Shown: positions 26,692 through 35,855, counted from the stretch's first letter. The stretch: 64,000 bases of DNA from Halobacterium bonnevillei (GCF_009831555.1 NZ_WUUU01000003.1:19405-83404); one strand, 5' to 3'. Notes: a model not told the origin generated them from the letters alone. Translations and numbers: made by a program.

Positions 26692-27026
26692 GCGACGACG
26701 CCGTCGAACTGACCGACCTCGAGTCGGTCTGGGAGGACAGCACCGGGAGCCCGTTGACGCTGTTCGAATCCGAGGACCCCGAATCCGAGACGGGGTCGTA
26801 CGTCATCCAGCCGGGGGAGCGCGTGCCCGAGGACGGGTGGACGAGTCACGGGGGCGACGAGGTGTCCGTCGTCCTGGAGGGCGAAGTCACACTCGTCACG
26901 CCCAGCGGCGAGTACAGCGTGTCGGCCGGAACGCTGTCGGTGATTCCCGCCGGCGTCGAACACTACAGCGTCAACGACACCGACTCCCCGACGAAACTCG
27001 TGTACACCGCCATCGGCGGCCTCTGA
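26688..27026 (+). CDS. Cupin-domain protein
   Basis: 112 residues. A single cupin barrel is seen: motif 1 'SHGGDEVSVVLEGEVTLVTP' and motif 2 'AGTLSVIPAGVEHYSVND'. The metal set looks reduced (one His and Glu in motif 1, one His in motif 2). The GTG start overlaps the hyuB-2 stop (GTGA), so it belongs to that operon and may be a small isomerase, racemase-like or sensor partner of the hydantoinase. Function is not established. Confidence 0.82.
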   Translation: MSDDAVELTDLESVWEDSTGSPLTLFESEDPESETGSYVIQPGERVPEDGWTSHGGDEVSVVLEGEVTLVTPSGEYSVSAGTLSVIPAGVEHYSVNDTDSPTKLVYTAIGGL

Positions 27027-27060
27027 CCCGTTCGAGGCCGCTGTCCGCCCGTGGACGCCC

Positions 27061-27594
27061 CTAGTCCGTCTCTTCGTCGAGCGTCTTGTGCCACGCCTTG
27101 TGGGTCTTCGTGACCGGGATCGTCTCGTAGTTCTCGACGGCGTCGTCGTCCTGGAGTAGCGACCGCAGGTAGGTCTTCACGTCCGACAGCGAGGCGTGCC
27201 AGACGCGGAGCAGGAGGTCGTACCTGCCCATGTACTCCTCGATCTCGTAGATGAGCTCTTCGCCCTTGACCGCGTCCAGGAACGAGTCGAGTTCCGCACT
27301 GCCGACGCCGGAGTCCAGGGTGACGAAGACGTCGGCGTACGCGAGGTCCGCTTCCTGGAGGACGAGCACGCCGAGGACGTCGACGAGTCCCTCGTCCTGT
27401 AGCTTCTTCCGCCGCCGTCGCGCAGCGGTTCTGGAGAGCCCGACGCGTTCCCCGATCTCCGTGTCGGACATTCGGCCGTCCTCGTTCAGGGCTTTGTAGA
27501 TGCGGTAGTCGGTCTCGTCGAGGTGCTCTTTCAGGATCTGCTTGACTTTGTCGTTGTCCAGCCACTCGTCAGCGGGGGTCGCCTGTGGAGCCAT
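27061..27594 (-). CDS. Lrp/AsnC family transcriptional regulator
   Basis: 177 residues. An N-terminal HTH ('DETDYRIYKALNEDGRMSDTEIGERVGLS' region, read in parts) is followed by an RNP-like ligand-binding domain ('ADVFVTLDSGVG', 'YEIEEYMGRYDLLLRVWHAS', 'IPVTKTHKAWHKTL'). 'RTAARRRRKKLQDEG' is the recognition helix and wing. It is convergent with the hyuA-2 operon and could regulate it or the aminotransferase further on. Confidence 0.9.
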   Translation of the reverse strand: MAPQATPADEWLDNDKVKQILKEHLDETDYRIYKALNEDGRMSDTEIGERVGLSRTAARRRRKKLQDEGLVDVLGVLVLQEADLAYADVFVTLDSGVGSAELDSFLDAVKGEELIYEIEEYMGRYDLLLRVWHASLSDVKTYLRSLLQDDDAVENYETIPVTKTHKAWHKTLDEETD

Positions 27595-27806
27595 TAGTTG
27601 CGTGTTCTCCCCCCGGGGAAGTGTAGTTATCGGTCAATCTGTCACGGGGGACGTTCCGAATCGGGCTCGAAATCCGGTTTCACCTCGCAAAAAATCTGTC
27701 ACCGGTCCTATGAATTCGATTTTGACAGGCAATTCCACCGGCCACAGGTCCCACGGCGCATCGCGTCTTTCGGGTCGTTTTTCCCACGCACCCGACACGC
27801 GTCCGT

Positions 27807-28121
27807 ATGGTCACCCTCGGCACGAAACTCGTCCAGATGGACGCCGTTCCCGCCACCCTTCACTACGCCGACGGCGGCCAGGACGGGCCCCTGGAACTCC
27901 AGCACGTCCAGGTGGACGACGACACCGTATCGGCAGTCATCTACGTGCAGTCGGGCGGCACGCGGTCGCTCGCTCGCCTCACCGGTCGCCTCGACGACGA
28001 CGAACTCGAACTCCAGATCTCCACCGAACGAGCTGATTTCGACTCCCTCGAGGCGTTCCTCGACGCCGACGACATCTTCGAGACCGCCAGAACCGTCACG
28101 GACATCCAGACCCACGTCTAA
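27807..28121 (+). CDS. Small acidic hypothetical protein
   Basis: 104 residues with typical haloarchaeal acidity (for example 'RLDDDELELQISTERADFDS'). I do not recognise the family. The pattern suggests a small beta-rich domain with an acidic helix near the end ('LEAFLDADDIFETA'). It sits alone between a divergent Lrp gene and a convergent aminotransferase. Confidence 0.6.
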   Translation: MVTLGTKLVQMDAVPATLHYADGGQDGPLELQHVQVDDDTVSAVIYVQSGGTRSLARLTGRLDDDELELQISTERADFDSLEAFLDADDIFETARTVTDIQTHV

Positions 28122-28122
28122 T

Positions 28123-28172
28123 ACAACTTCGCGCCGCCGAACCGACCACAACTTCGCGCCGCCGAATCGCCC
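28123..28172. repeat. 25-bp imperfect tandem duplication
   Basis: Two units of 25 bases (28123-28147, 28148-28172) share an exact 19-base core beginning ACAACTTCGCGCC. It lies just after the hypothetical gene and immediately before a second, unrelated tandem duplication. Confidence 0.85.
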
Positions 28173-28185
28173 CACCGCTTCAGTC

Positions 28186-28251
28186 GCGAACTGCCCCTAC
28201 AGTCCGGCGACGTCTTCGGCGAACTGCCCCTACAGTCCGGCGACGTCTTCG
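28186..28251. repeat. 33-bp exact tandem duplication across the aminotransferase stop codon
   Basis: 28186-28218 and 28219-28251 are identical 33-base units beginning GCGAACTGCCCC. Each unit contains the last codons (Val-Ala-Gly-Leu) and stop of the minus-strand aminotransferase, so the extra copy lies just beyond the stop. Being 11 codons long, it leaves the protein intact. Confidence 0.92.
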
Positions 28252-29342
28252 ATGGCGTCGGTCAACGCTTCGATGCTCTCGACGGTGTGCTCGCCCATGT
28301 GCCCGATGCGGAACGTCCGCCCGCCGAGCGTCGACCCGTAGCCGTTCGAGAACGCCATGTCGTACTCCTCGGAGACGTCCTCGATTACAGCAGCGACGTC
28401 CAGGCCCGGTGTATTCTCGATGCAGCTCACGGTCTGTGACTCGTAGCCCGCCTCCGGGAACACGTCGAAGTGCTCGCGCGCCCAGTCCCGCGTGTACTCG
28501 GCCATCTCTCGGTGGCGCTGGTCGCGCGCCTGGTGCCCCTCCTCGAGCATGTGCTTCATCTGCTTGCGGTACGCGAGCATGATCGGAATCGCGGGCGTGG
28601 AGTGGGTCTGCCCCTTCCGGTCGTAGTAGTCCAGCGACCGCTGGAACCCGCCGTACCAGGACGCCGACTCCGACTCGACCTCCCGCTCGTAGGCGTCGTC
28701 GCTGACGACACACACCGCCAACCCGGGCGGCATCGCGAACGCCTTCTGCACCGACGTGAAGATGACGTCGATGTCGTGCTCGTCGATGTCGACGTAGTCG
28801 CCGCCGAGCGCCGAGACGGCGTCGACGACGAACAGCGTCTCCGGGTAGTCGGCGACGACGTCCCCGATCTCCTCGATCGGGTTGCGGACGCCGGTCGAAC
28901 TCTCGTTCATCACGCACGTCACCACGTCGTAGTCCGTCTCGCTCGCCTCGAGGGCGTCCCGCACGTCGCCGGGTTTGACCGCCTGCCCCCACTCGTATTC
29001 GAGCGTGTCGACGGTCTTCCCGAGGCGCTCGGCGACGTTCGCCTGGCGCTCGCTGAAACTCCCGCACGTCGTCACGAGGACGTCCTCGTCGACGAGGTTG
29101 AGGATTGCGCTCTCCATGAACTCCGTCCCCGAGGCGGTCAACACGATGACGTCGTTGTCGGTCCCGAGGAACGTCTTCGTGTCCTCGACGACGGTCGTGT
29201 AGAGGTCCGTCATCTGGTCCATGCGATGCCCGAACATCGGCTCGCACATCGCGTCGAGAACGTCGTCGCGGACTTCGGTCGGCCCCGGAATGTACAGCGT
29301 CTGCTCCGCGTACTCGCCGGTGTACTCGCGTTTCTCAGTCAT
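28230..29342 (-). CDS. Class V aminotransferase (alanine/serine-glyoxylate type)
   Basis: 370 residues. 'LYIPGPTEVRDDVLDAM' and 'MFGHRMDQMTDLYTTVVEDT' at the N-terminus, 'LTASGTEFMESAILNLV' and the PLP lysine in 'FTSVQKAFAMPPGLAV' mark the serine-pyruvate/alanine-glyoxylate subfamily. It would transfer an amino group between alanine or serine and glyoxylate; related enzymes act on aminoethylphosphonate. The stop lies in one unit of a 33-bp tandem duplication. It is monocistronic as far as can be seen. Confidence 0.9.
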   Translation of the reverse strand: MTEKREYTGEYAEQTLYIPGPTEVRDDVLDAMCEPMFGHRMDQMTDLYTTVVEDTKTFLGTDNDVIVLTASGTEFMESAILNLVDEDVLVTTCGSFSERQANVAERLGKTVDTLEYEWGQAVKPGDVRDALEASETDYDVVTCVMNESSTGVRNPIEEIGDVVADYPETLFVVDAVSALGGDYVDIDEHDIDVIFTSVQKAFAMPPGLAVCVVSDDAYEREVESESASWYGGFQRSLDYYDRKGQTHSTPAIPIMLAYRKQMKHMLEEGHQARDQRHREMAEYTRDWAREHFDVFPEAGYESQTVSCIENTPGLDVAAVIEDVSEEYDMAFSNGYGSTLGGRTFRIGHMGEHTVESIEALTDAIEDVAGL

Positions 29343-29613
29343 AGGGACTCCTGGATACGACTAGGTTCACAGCAGGACAGGATGTGTGTTGTGATGGCGC
29401 GAACACTGGCCGCAGCACACGCCCGCCGAGGTGGAGCCCACCGTTTGCCGCGGTCGCATTGCTCGCGCGTCTCCCGGGCGGGCGGTCCCGTTGGCACTCC
29501 CCGGCCTGATACGTTTGTCAACAGGTACTTTGGAGTTGGTGTGCAATGGTCGGAGAGAGGCTGACTACGATGGGTACCGGCACCGGAGTACCGGCTGACA
29601 CCGACGATTACTG

Positions 29614-32010
29614 ATGGCACCAGACCTGACTGTCGTTACGACTGCCGTCGCGGTTCCCTTCGTCGCTGCGGTCCTCGCACCGCTGCTGTATCGGGTCCTC
29701 GGTGAACGGACTGGCTACGCGGGGGCCGCCGTCGCGGCGGCGAGTTTCGGACTGCTCGCGACGCAAGTCGGCAGTCACGGCACCGTCAGGAGTCCGTGGA
29801 TCCCCGCGCTCGAGGTGGGCCTCCAGTTCACTATCGATGGGTGGGGACTCCTGTTCGCGCTCCTGGCCAGCGGCATCGGCGTCCTCGTGTTCGTCTACTC
29901 GGCGCGGTACATGCACGGCGAGAGCGGCCTCGCGCGCTACTACGCGGCGCTACTGGCGTTCATGGGCTCGATACTCGGCGTCGCGCTCGCGTCGGACCTC
30001 GTGTTCATCTTCGTGTTCTGGGAGCTGACGAGCCTCAGTTCGTTCGTGCTCATCGGCCACTACACCGAGGACGCCGAGTCGCGGTACTCGGCTCGGATGG
30101 CGATGGTCGTGACCGTCGGCGGCGGCCTGTGCCTGCTCGCTGGCCTGCTCGTGCTCGCGGTGGCAGCGCGCGGGGCTCTCGGCGGCGTGACGTTCGACCT
30201 GGCGGCGATGCTCGCGAACGACGAGGCGATGCGTGCCTCGCTGCGCGAGTCGGGGCTGTTCGTGCCGGCGCTCGCCCTGGTCGTCACGGCCGCGGCGGCC
30301 AAGTCCGCGCAGGTCCCGCTACACTTCTGGCTGCCGAACGCGATGGTGGCGCCGACGCCCGTCTCCGCGTTCCTCCATTCCGCGACGATGGTCAAGGTCG
30401 GCGTCTACTTCCTCGGACGCGTTCGACCACTGATGATGAGTCCGGAGTGGGTGTTGCTCGTCGCGACGCTGGGCCTGCTGACGATGACCGTCGGGGCGCT
30501 GCTGGCTGTGGCCGCGACCGACACCAAGGAGTTGCTCGCATACTCGACGGCGAGCCACCTCGGGCTGATGGTCGCGGGCTTCGGCTTCGACGTCGTGTAC
30601 GGCGGCGAGGCCGGGACGTTCCACCTGCTCAATCACGCCCTGTTCAAGGCGCCGCTGTTCCTCGTCGCGGGAATCGTCGCCCACGAGGCCGGCACGCGTA
30701 ATCTCGACAATCTCGGGGGACTGTGGCGGGAGCTCCCGATAACGGCTGCTATCACTGGGGTCGCCGCGTTGAGCATGGCCGGCATCCCGCCGTTCAATGG
30801 CTTCTACTCGAAGGAACTGCTGTTCGAGGCGACCTACGAGGTTGCTCACGAGGCAGGCGGGCTCGCCTGGCTGTATCCGGGCGTGGCGACGGTCGCGAGC
30901 GTGTTCACCGTCGTGTACTCGGTGAAGTTCCTCGCGATGTTCGTCGGCGAGCGCCGAGCGCCAATCGCTGACATCCACCGGCCACCGCTGGCGCTCGTCG
31001 GACCCCCCGCCGCGCTGGCCACCGCAGCGGCCGTGGTCAGCGTCGCCCCCCAACTGGCCGTCGACGCCATCGTCCAGGGGGCCGTCGAAGCAACCGCCAC
31101 CGGCAAAGCACACCTCGAAGTTGGGCTGCCGACGCACTTTTCGCCCCCTGTCGGGATGTCCGCCGTTGCAATCGTCGGCGGGCTCGCGACGTATCCGTTT
31201 ACGGAGCGCCTCGCGGCGGGCATCGGACGGGGCGTCGATGCCCCGATTCCCGTGCGGCCCAGCGGATGGTACGACTGTGCCGTCTCGACGGCAACGACGA
31301 CCAGCGCCCGGTTCGGCCCGCTGGTCCACAACGGCCTCCTGCGGACGTACGTGTTCTGGGTGGCGGCGGCTGGGAGCGTTCTCGCGCTCGCTGGCTTCGC
31401 CGCTACCGCGGGGGTCCCAGAACTGGACGTAGTCGGCGTGCCGCTGGCCGTCACTGTCGTCCTTGTTGTCGCTGTCCTCGCCGGACTGGCGGTTGTGACT
31501 GCGTCGTCGCACGTTGCCGGCGTCCTGACGCTGGCGATTCTGGGCTTCATGATTGCCATCTTCTTCATCCTCGCGAGCGCGCCGGACCTGGCGCTCACGC
31601 AACTGGTCGTCGAGACGCTCGTGCTCCTGTTGTTCCTGCTGGTCCTCCAGCGGTTGCCGTCGTTCTACGCGGACGTCCGACCGCTCGTGCTCGCCCGCGA
31701 CGCGGTTCTGTCGATTCTGGTGGGCGCGATGGCGTTCGCGTCAGTCCTCCTGACGACACCCGGACCCGATGCCGACCCGTCGAGCGTCGCCGAGTATTAC
31801 ACGGCGCAGGCGGTCCCGGGTGGTGGCGGGTCGAACGTCGTCAACGTCGTCCTCGTGGATTTCCGGGCGTTCGACACGCTGGGCGAGCTGCTGGTGGTCA
31901 CGGTCGCCGCGATCGCCATCCTCGTGCTCGTGACCATGCGGATTCGTGGCGAGGAGGCCGTGACCGAGGGCGAGGAGGAACCGGTTTCCGACGGGGGTGA
32001 CCTGCCGTGA
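29614..32010 (+). CDS. mnhA: Na+/H+ antiporter subunit A (MnhA/MrpA)
   Basis: 798 residues with about 20 membrane segments. The NuoL-like core is clear: 'FVFWELTSLSSFVLIGHYTED' (read in parts), 'KSAQVPLHFWLPNAMVAPTPVS', 'AFLHSATMVKVGVYFLGR' and 'AGIPPFNGFYSKELLFEA'. The C-terminal part ('ILASAPDLALTQLVVETLVL' region) carries the MrpA-specific domain. With MnhB-G it forms a multi-subunit cation/proton antiporter for sodium export and pH control. It is the first gene of the operon and overlaps mnhB by 4 bases. Confidence 0.95.
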   Translation: MAPDLTVVTTAVAVPFVAAVLAPLLYRVLGERTGYAGAAVAAASFGLLATQVGSHGTVRSPWIPALEVGLQFTIDGWGLLFALLASGIGVLVFVYSARYMHGESGLARYYAALLAFMGSILGVALASDLVFIFVFWELTSLSSFVLIGHYTEDAESRYSARMAMVVTVGGGLCLLAGLLVLAVAARGALGGVTFDLAAMLANDEAMRASLRESGLFVPALALVVTAAAAKSAQVPLHFWLPNAMVAPTPVSAFLHSATMVKVGVYFLGRVRPLMMSPEWVLLVATLGLLTMTVGALLAVAATDTKELLAYSTASHLGLMVAGFGFDVVYGGEAGTFHLLNHALFKAPLFLVAGIVAHEAGTRNLDNLGGLWRELPITAAITGVAALSMAGIPPFNGFYSKELLFEATYEVAHEAGGLAWLYPGVATVASVFTVVYSVKFLAMFVGERRAPIADIHRPPLALVGPPAALATAAAVVSVAPQLAVDAIVQGAVEATATGKAHLEVGLPTHFSPPVGMSAVAIVGGLATYPFTERLAAGIGRGVDAPIPVRPSGWYDCAVSTATTTSARFGPLVHNGLLRTYVFWVAAAGSVLALAGFAATAGVPELDVVGVPLAVTVVLVVAVLAGLAVVTASSHVAGVLTLAILGFMIAIFFILASAPDLALTQLVVETLVLLLFLLVLQRLPSFYADVRPLVLARDAVLSILVGAMAFASVLLTTPGPDADPSSVAEYYTAQAVPGGGGSNVVNVVLVDFRAFDTLGELLVVTVAAIAILVLVTMRIRGEEAVTEGEEEPVSDGGDLP

Positions 32011-32471
32011 CGACGACGATCATGCGGACGACGGCACGGGTGACCGTCCCCATCGTCCTCGTCCTCTCGATTTCGCTGTTCCTGCAGGGCCACAACCTAC
32101 CCGGCGGCGGGTTCATCGGCGGCGTCCTCACCACGGCCGCGCTGGTGCTCATCTACGTCGCCTACGACCTCGACTACCTCGAGTCGGGGGTGCTCGGCCA
32201 GGAGGTCGAGTCCGGCACCAGTATTTTCGAGCACCGCACGGTCCTCGCCTACCGCCGGACGCTACTGTTGGGTCTGCTGGTCGTCTTCGGTAGCGGGGTC
32301 GCCGGGTTCCTGGTCGGCGACCCGTTCCTGACCCAGACGTACGTCCACCTCGAGGGCGTCCCGATCTATCACGAGGTCGAGCTCGCGAGCGCGCTCGTGT
32401 TCGACCTGGGCGTGTTCCTCGTCGTGGTCGGTAGCCTCCTGACGATCGTTTCGGTGGTGAGCGCCGAATGA
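32007..32471 (+). CDS. mnhB: Na+/H+ antiporter subunit B (MnhB/MrpB)
   Basis: 154 residues and four membrane segments. 'VLSISLFLQGHNLPGGGFIGG' (read in parts) is the signature of MrpB, and 'ELASALVFDLGVFLVVVGSLLT' closes the protein. The GTG start overlaps the mnhA stop. Confidence 0.93.
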   Translation: MTTTIMRTTARVTVPIVLVLSISLFLQGHNLPGGGFIGGVLTTAALVLIYVAYDLDYLESGVLGQEVESGTSIFEHRTVLAYRRTLLLGLLVVFGSGVAGFLVGDPFLTQTYVHLEGVPIYHEVELASALVFDLGVFLVVVGSLLTIVSVVSAE

Positions 32472-32517
32472 CTCGGCGCACAGAGTCGTCGGCTTTCCGA
32501 AGTGGGGCTGGTACCCG

Positions 32518-32862
32518 ATGAGCGTCGCCCTTGCAGTCGCCGTCGGCGGGTTGTTCGCCGTCGGGACCTTCCTGCTGTTGCGGCGGGACCTGGTACGGGT
32601 CGTCTTCGGGCTCGCTGTCGTGTCGCAGGCGACGTTCGTCTACCTGATCGCGATGGGCGGCGTCGCGGAGGGCGCCCGGGAACTCGTGCCCGTCCTCGAC
32701 ACGCACGGCGGCGGGGTTCCCGAGATCGCCGACCCAGTGGTGCAGGCACTCGTCCTGACGGCTATCGTCATCAGCTTCGGGACGACCGCGCTGGCGCTGG
32801 TCCTGTCGTATCGCGCCTACGAGGAGAACGAGACCATCGACGTCACGGAGTGGGTTCGATGA
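32518..32862 (+). CDS. mnhC: Na+/H+ antiporter subunit C (MnhC/MrpC, NuoK-like)
   Basis: 114 residues with three membrane helices, like NuoK. 'GTFLLLRRDLVRVVFGLAVVSQATFVYLI' (read in parts) and 'DPVVQALVLTAIVISFGTTAL' are typical. The loop between helices 2 and 3 is longer than usual. It starts 46 bases after mnhB and overlaps mnhD in ATGA. Confidence 0.92.
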   Translation: MSVALAVAVGGLFAVGTFLLLRRDLVRVVFGLAVVSQATFVYLIAMGGVAEGARELVPVLDTHGGGVPEIADPVVQALVLTAIVISFGTTALALVLSYRAYEENETIDVTEWVR

Positions 32863-34466
32863 GCCGGCTCGTCATCGCGCCGCTGCTAGTCGTGCTCGGG
32901 ACCGCCGTGCTCACGCTGGCGCTCGGCCGGCGGCCACAGCTACAGCGCGCGACGAGCGTGGCCGGCGTCGTCGGCTACGTCGCGGCTGTGTCCGTTGCCG
33001 TCTGGACGTTCGTCCTCGCGCCAGCGGCGCCCGGCGCGGCGACCTACCAGGTGGGTGACTGGCCCGCCCCCTTCGGAATCACACTCGTGCTCGACGGGCT
33101 GTCGGCGTTCATGCTGACCATCGCCGCGGCCGTCGGGCTCGCTTCGATGCTGTTCGCGGTCCGGTACGTCACCCCCGAGAACCAGCGCGTCTACTACCAC
33201 CCGCTGTTCCACCTGCTCCTGGTGGGCGTGACGGGCGCGTTCCTCACCGGCGACCTGTTCAATTTGTTCGTCTGGTTCGAAGTGATGTTGATCGTCAGTT
33301 ACGTGTTCGTCGCGTTCTACGGCACCGACTACGCCACTGCGGCGTCGTTCCGGTACCTGGTGTTGAACCTGTTCGGGAGCGCGCTCATGCTCGTGGCCGT
33401 CGGCGGCCTGTACGCCACCACAGGCACGCTGAACATGGCGGACATGGCTCGGCGGCTGGCCAATCCCGCCGCGTACGGCGTCGACCCAGCACCCGTCGTC
33501 GGGCTGTCGGCTCTGCTGCTTGCGGTGTTCGCGCTGAAGGCCGGGCTCGTCCCGTTCCAGTTCTGGGTGCCCGCCGCCTACACCGCCGCGCCGCCGCCGA
33601 TCACTGCGATGTTCGCGGGCGTCACGAAGAAGGTCGGCATGTACGCCGTCGTCCGCCTCTACTTCACGGTCTTCGCGGGCGTGCCAGTCTCCGTCGACCT
33701 GGCCGGCTCCCTCGGTGCTTCGCCGCTGGCCTTCCTCGCACCGGTGTTGGCAGCGATGGGAATCGCGAGCATACTCGTCGGCGGGTTCGGCGCAGTCGGC
33801 CAGGACCGACTCGAGGGCGTGTTCGCGTACTCGAGCGTCGGCCAGGTCGGCTTCATCGCCCTCCCCATCGCCGTCGCCGCGGCGGCCGACCCAACGGGGT
33901 CGCTGCGCGGCGTCGCCATCGCTGCTGCCCTGGTGTTCGCGCTCCACCACGCGCTCGTGAAGGGGCTGCTCTTCCTGTCGTCGGCCGCGGTCCAGGACGC
34001 GACCGGGACGGACAGCCTGCGAGACCTCGGCGGCGTCGCTGGTCACTCGCCAGTGCTCTCGGGAGCGGTCTTCGTCGCCCTCCTCTCGCTGATCGGGCTC
34101 CCGCCGTTGACTGGATTCTTCGGGAAGTTCCTCGCGTTCGACACGGCGGTCCGGGGACTCGCGGTCGACCTCGGCGTGCTGTCGACACTCGCGTTGGTCG
34201 CGTTGCTCCTCGGCGCCGTACTCACGATTCTGTACGCGACGCGGGTGTGGGTCGACGGCTTCTGGGGGCCCGAGACGCCGGCGGTCGAGACCTCGACTGT
34301 CGACCAGGGACAGGTCGCAGTCCTCGTCGCGCTCGCGGCCGCCGTCGTGCTCGTTGGCGTCGGATTCGACCCGGTGTACCGGTTCGCCGAGACGGCCGCG
34401 AGCGCGGCCATCGACACCGAAGCATACGTCGACGTCGTGGGCCTCGACGGGGGTGGCGGCGCGTGA
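32859..34466 (+). CDS. mnhD: Na+/H+ antiporter subunit D (MnhD/MrpD)
   Basis: 535 residues with about 14 membrane segments, NuoM/N-like. 'LFNLFVWFEVMLIVSYVFVAF' (read in parts), 'LKAGLVPFQFWVPAAYTAAPPP', 'EGVFAYSSVGQVGF', 'HHALVKGLLFLSSAAV' and 'LPPLTGFFGKFLAF' include the conserved channel lysines and glutamate. The ATG at 32859 in the ATGA overlap is chosen over upstream starts inside mnhC. Confidence 0.94.
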   Translation: MSRLVIAPLLVVLGTAVLTLALGRRPQLQRATSVAGVVGYVAAVSVAVWTFVLAPAAPGAATYQVGDWPAPFGITLVLDGLSAFMLTIAAAVGLASMLFAVRYVTPENQRVYYHPLFHLLLVGVTGAFLTGDLFNLFVWFEVMLIVSYVFVAFYGTDYATAASFRYLVLNLFGSALMLVAVGGLYATTGTLNMADMARRLANPAAYGVDPAPVVGLSALLLAVFALKAGLVPFQFWVPAAYTAAPPPITAMFAGVTKKVGMYAVVRLYFTVFAGVPVSVDLAGSLGASPLAFLAPVLAAMGIASILVGGFGAVGQDRLEGVFAYSSVGQVGFIALPIAVAAAADPTGSLRGVAIAAALVFALHHALVKGLLFLSSAAVQDATGTDSLRDLGGVAGHSPVLSGAVFVALLSLIGLPPLTGFFGKFLAFDTAVRGLAVDLGVLSTLALVALLLGAVLTILYATRVWVDGFWGPETPAVETSTVDQGQVAVLVALAAAVVLVGVGFDPVYRFAETAASAAIDTEAYVDVVGLDGGGGA

Positions 34467-35158
34467 CCCGGAGTTGGCCGGTCGCGGGCGTCGTCTTCGG
34501 CGTCACCTGGGTGTTCGTCCACGGGCCACCGCTCAGCCCCGCCCCGCTCGCCGGGTCGCTGCTGCTCGGATTCGCGGTCGGCTTCCCCATGGCCTACGTC
34601 TTCCGACGCCTCTACGGGGATACCGTCGACCTCGGCCGTTCGGTTCGCGGCGTCCCCTACATGGTGCTGTACACGCTGGCGTTCGTCCGCGAGGCAGTCG
34701 TCGCCAGTCTCGACGTCACGTACCGCGTGCTCGCGCCCTCCGGCCCGGTCGAACCCGAGGTAATTCTCATTCCACTGCGGGTGCAGTCGGACCTCGGCGT
34801 GACCACCATCGCCAACAGCATCACCATGACGCCCGGCTCGCTCACACTCGACTACGACTCCGAGGAGAACGCACTGTACGTCCACGTCATCGACGGGAGC
34901 GACCCGGTGGACATCGTCGACCCGATCCGCGTCTGGGAGAACTACGCGCTCGTCATCTTCGACGAGGAACTGTCGCCGGACGACCCCGCGCCGGACTTCG
35001 CAGTCTACCCGCCAGACCAGACCCATCCCGTGCTCGAGCAGGCCGCACCTGACAGCGAGACAGCGGGAGAGACGGATTCGGAGGCACCGGTGGAGTCGGA
35101 GGCCGAGACTGGACCGCCGACCGAGGAGTCGAGTGGGGGTGACGGCGATGGCCGTTGA
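34463..35158 (+). CDS. mnhE: Na+/H+ antiporter subunit E (MnhE/MrpE)
   Basis: 231 residues. Two N-terminal membrane helices precede the conserved cytoplasmic domain with 'LRVQSDLGVTTIANSITMTPGSLTLD' (read in parts) and 'LYVHVIDG'. The last 80 or so residues form a long acidic tail, which is longer than in bacterial MrpE. The GTG start is in the GTGA overlap with mnhD. Confidence 0.92.
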   Translation: MTRSWPVAGVVFGVTWVFVHGPPLSPAPLAGSLLLGFAVGFPMAYVFRRLYGDTVDLGRSVRGVPYMVLYTLAFVREAVVASLDVTYRVLAPSGPVEPEVILIPLRVQSDLGVTTIANSITMTPGSLTLDYDSEENALYVHVIDGSDPVDIVDPIRVWENYALVIFDEELSPDDPAPDFAVYPPDQTHPVLEQAAPDSETAGETDSEAPVESEAETGPPTEESSGGDGDGR

Positions 35159-35441
35159 GGGGACGGTCGCGCTGGTCGTCGACGCCGCGATCGTCCTCGT
35201 GGCCCTGCTGAATCTGCTGTGCGGGTACCGCGTGGTCCGTGGACCGACGGTTCCCGACCGGGTGGTCGCGCTGGACGCAATCGCGACGAACGTCGTCGCC
35301 ATCGCCGTCCTGTTCGCGATCAAGACCGACCGAGGCCTCTTCGTGACCGTCAGCCTCGTCCTCGCCATCATCGCGTTCCTCTCGACGGTCGCGGTCGCCA
35401 AGTTCGTCACCGAAGGCGACATCATCGTCACACAGGACTGA
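35148..35441 (+). CDS. mnhF: Na+/H+ antiporter subunit F (MnhF/MrpF)
   Basis: 97 residues, three membrane helices. 'RVVRGPTVPDRVVALDAIATN' (read in parts) is the MrpF signature, followed by 'TVSLVLAIIAFLSTVAVAKF'. It overlaps the end of mnhE by 11 bases if it starts at the ATG of MAVEGTVA; a GTG 15 bases upstream is also possible. Confidence 0.92.
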   Translation: MAVEGTVALVVDAAIVLVALLNLLCGYRVVRGPTVPDRVVALDAIATNVVAIAVLFAIKTDRGLFVTVSLVLAIIAFLSTVAVAKFVTEGDIIVTQD

Positions 35442-35513
35442 ACCCAGCATGTATCACGAACACTCACGACAGGCCGTGCGCGCGAGTCGACGGAACAGGG
35501 GAGGTGGCCGCTG

Positions 35514-35855
35514 ATGGCCGACCTGGAAGCGCTCCGGACCGTACTTGTCGTCGGCTTCGTCGTCGTCGGAGCGTTCTTCCTCACGGTCGGGACAATCGGC
35601 CTGCTGCGACTGCCGAACGTGTACAACCGCATGCACGCGACGAGCAAGCCGGCGACCATCGGCACAGTCTCGGTCTTCCTCGCCGGGTTCGCGTACTTCG
35701 GGCCCGGTGGCGCCGGCCTCCCGTCCCTGATCGGGATCGTGTTCCTGTTCCTGACGGTGCCGACCGGCGCGCACATGATCTCGCGAGCAGCAGAACGGAC
35801 CGGCGTCCCGTTCCTGGGGTCAGTGACGTGGCCGGGCAAGTCCGACGACGAGTAG
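35514..35855 (+). CDS. mnhG: Na+/H+ antiporter subunit G (MnhG/MrpG)
   Basis: 113 residues, three membrane helices. 'FLTVGTIGLLRLPNVYNRMHATSK' (read in parts) is the conserved MrpG motif, and 'FLTVPTGAHMISRAA' closes the domain. It is the last gene of the seven-gene operon, 72 bases after mnhF. Confidence 0.93.
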   Translation: MADLEALRTVLVVGFVVVGAFFLTVGTIGLLRLPNVYNRMHATSKPATIGTVSVFLAGFAYFGPGGAGLPSLIGIVFLFLTVPTGAHMISRAAERTGVPFLGSVTWPGKSDDE

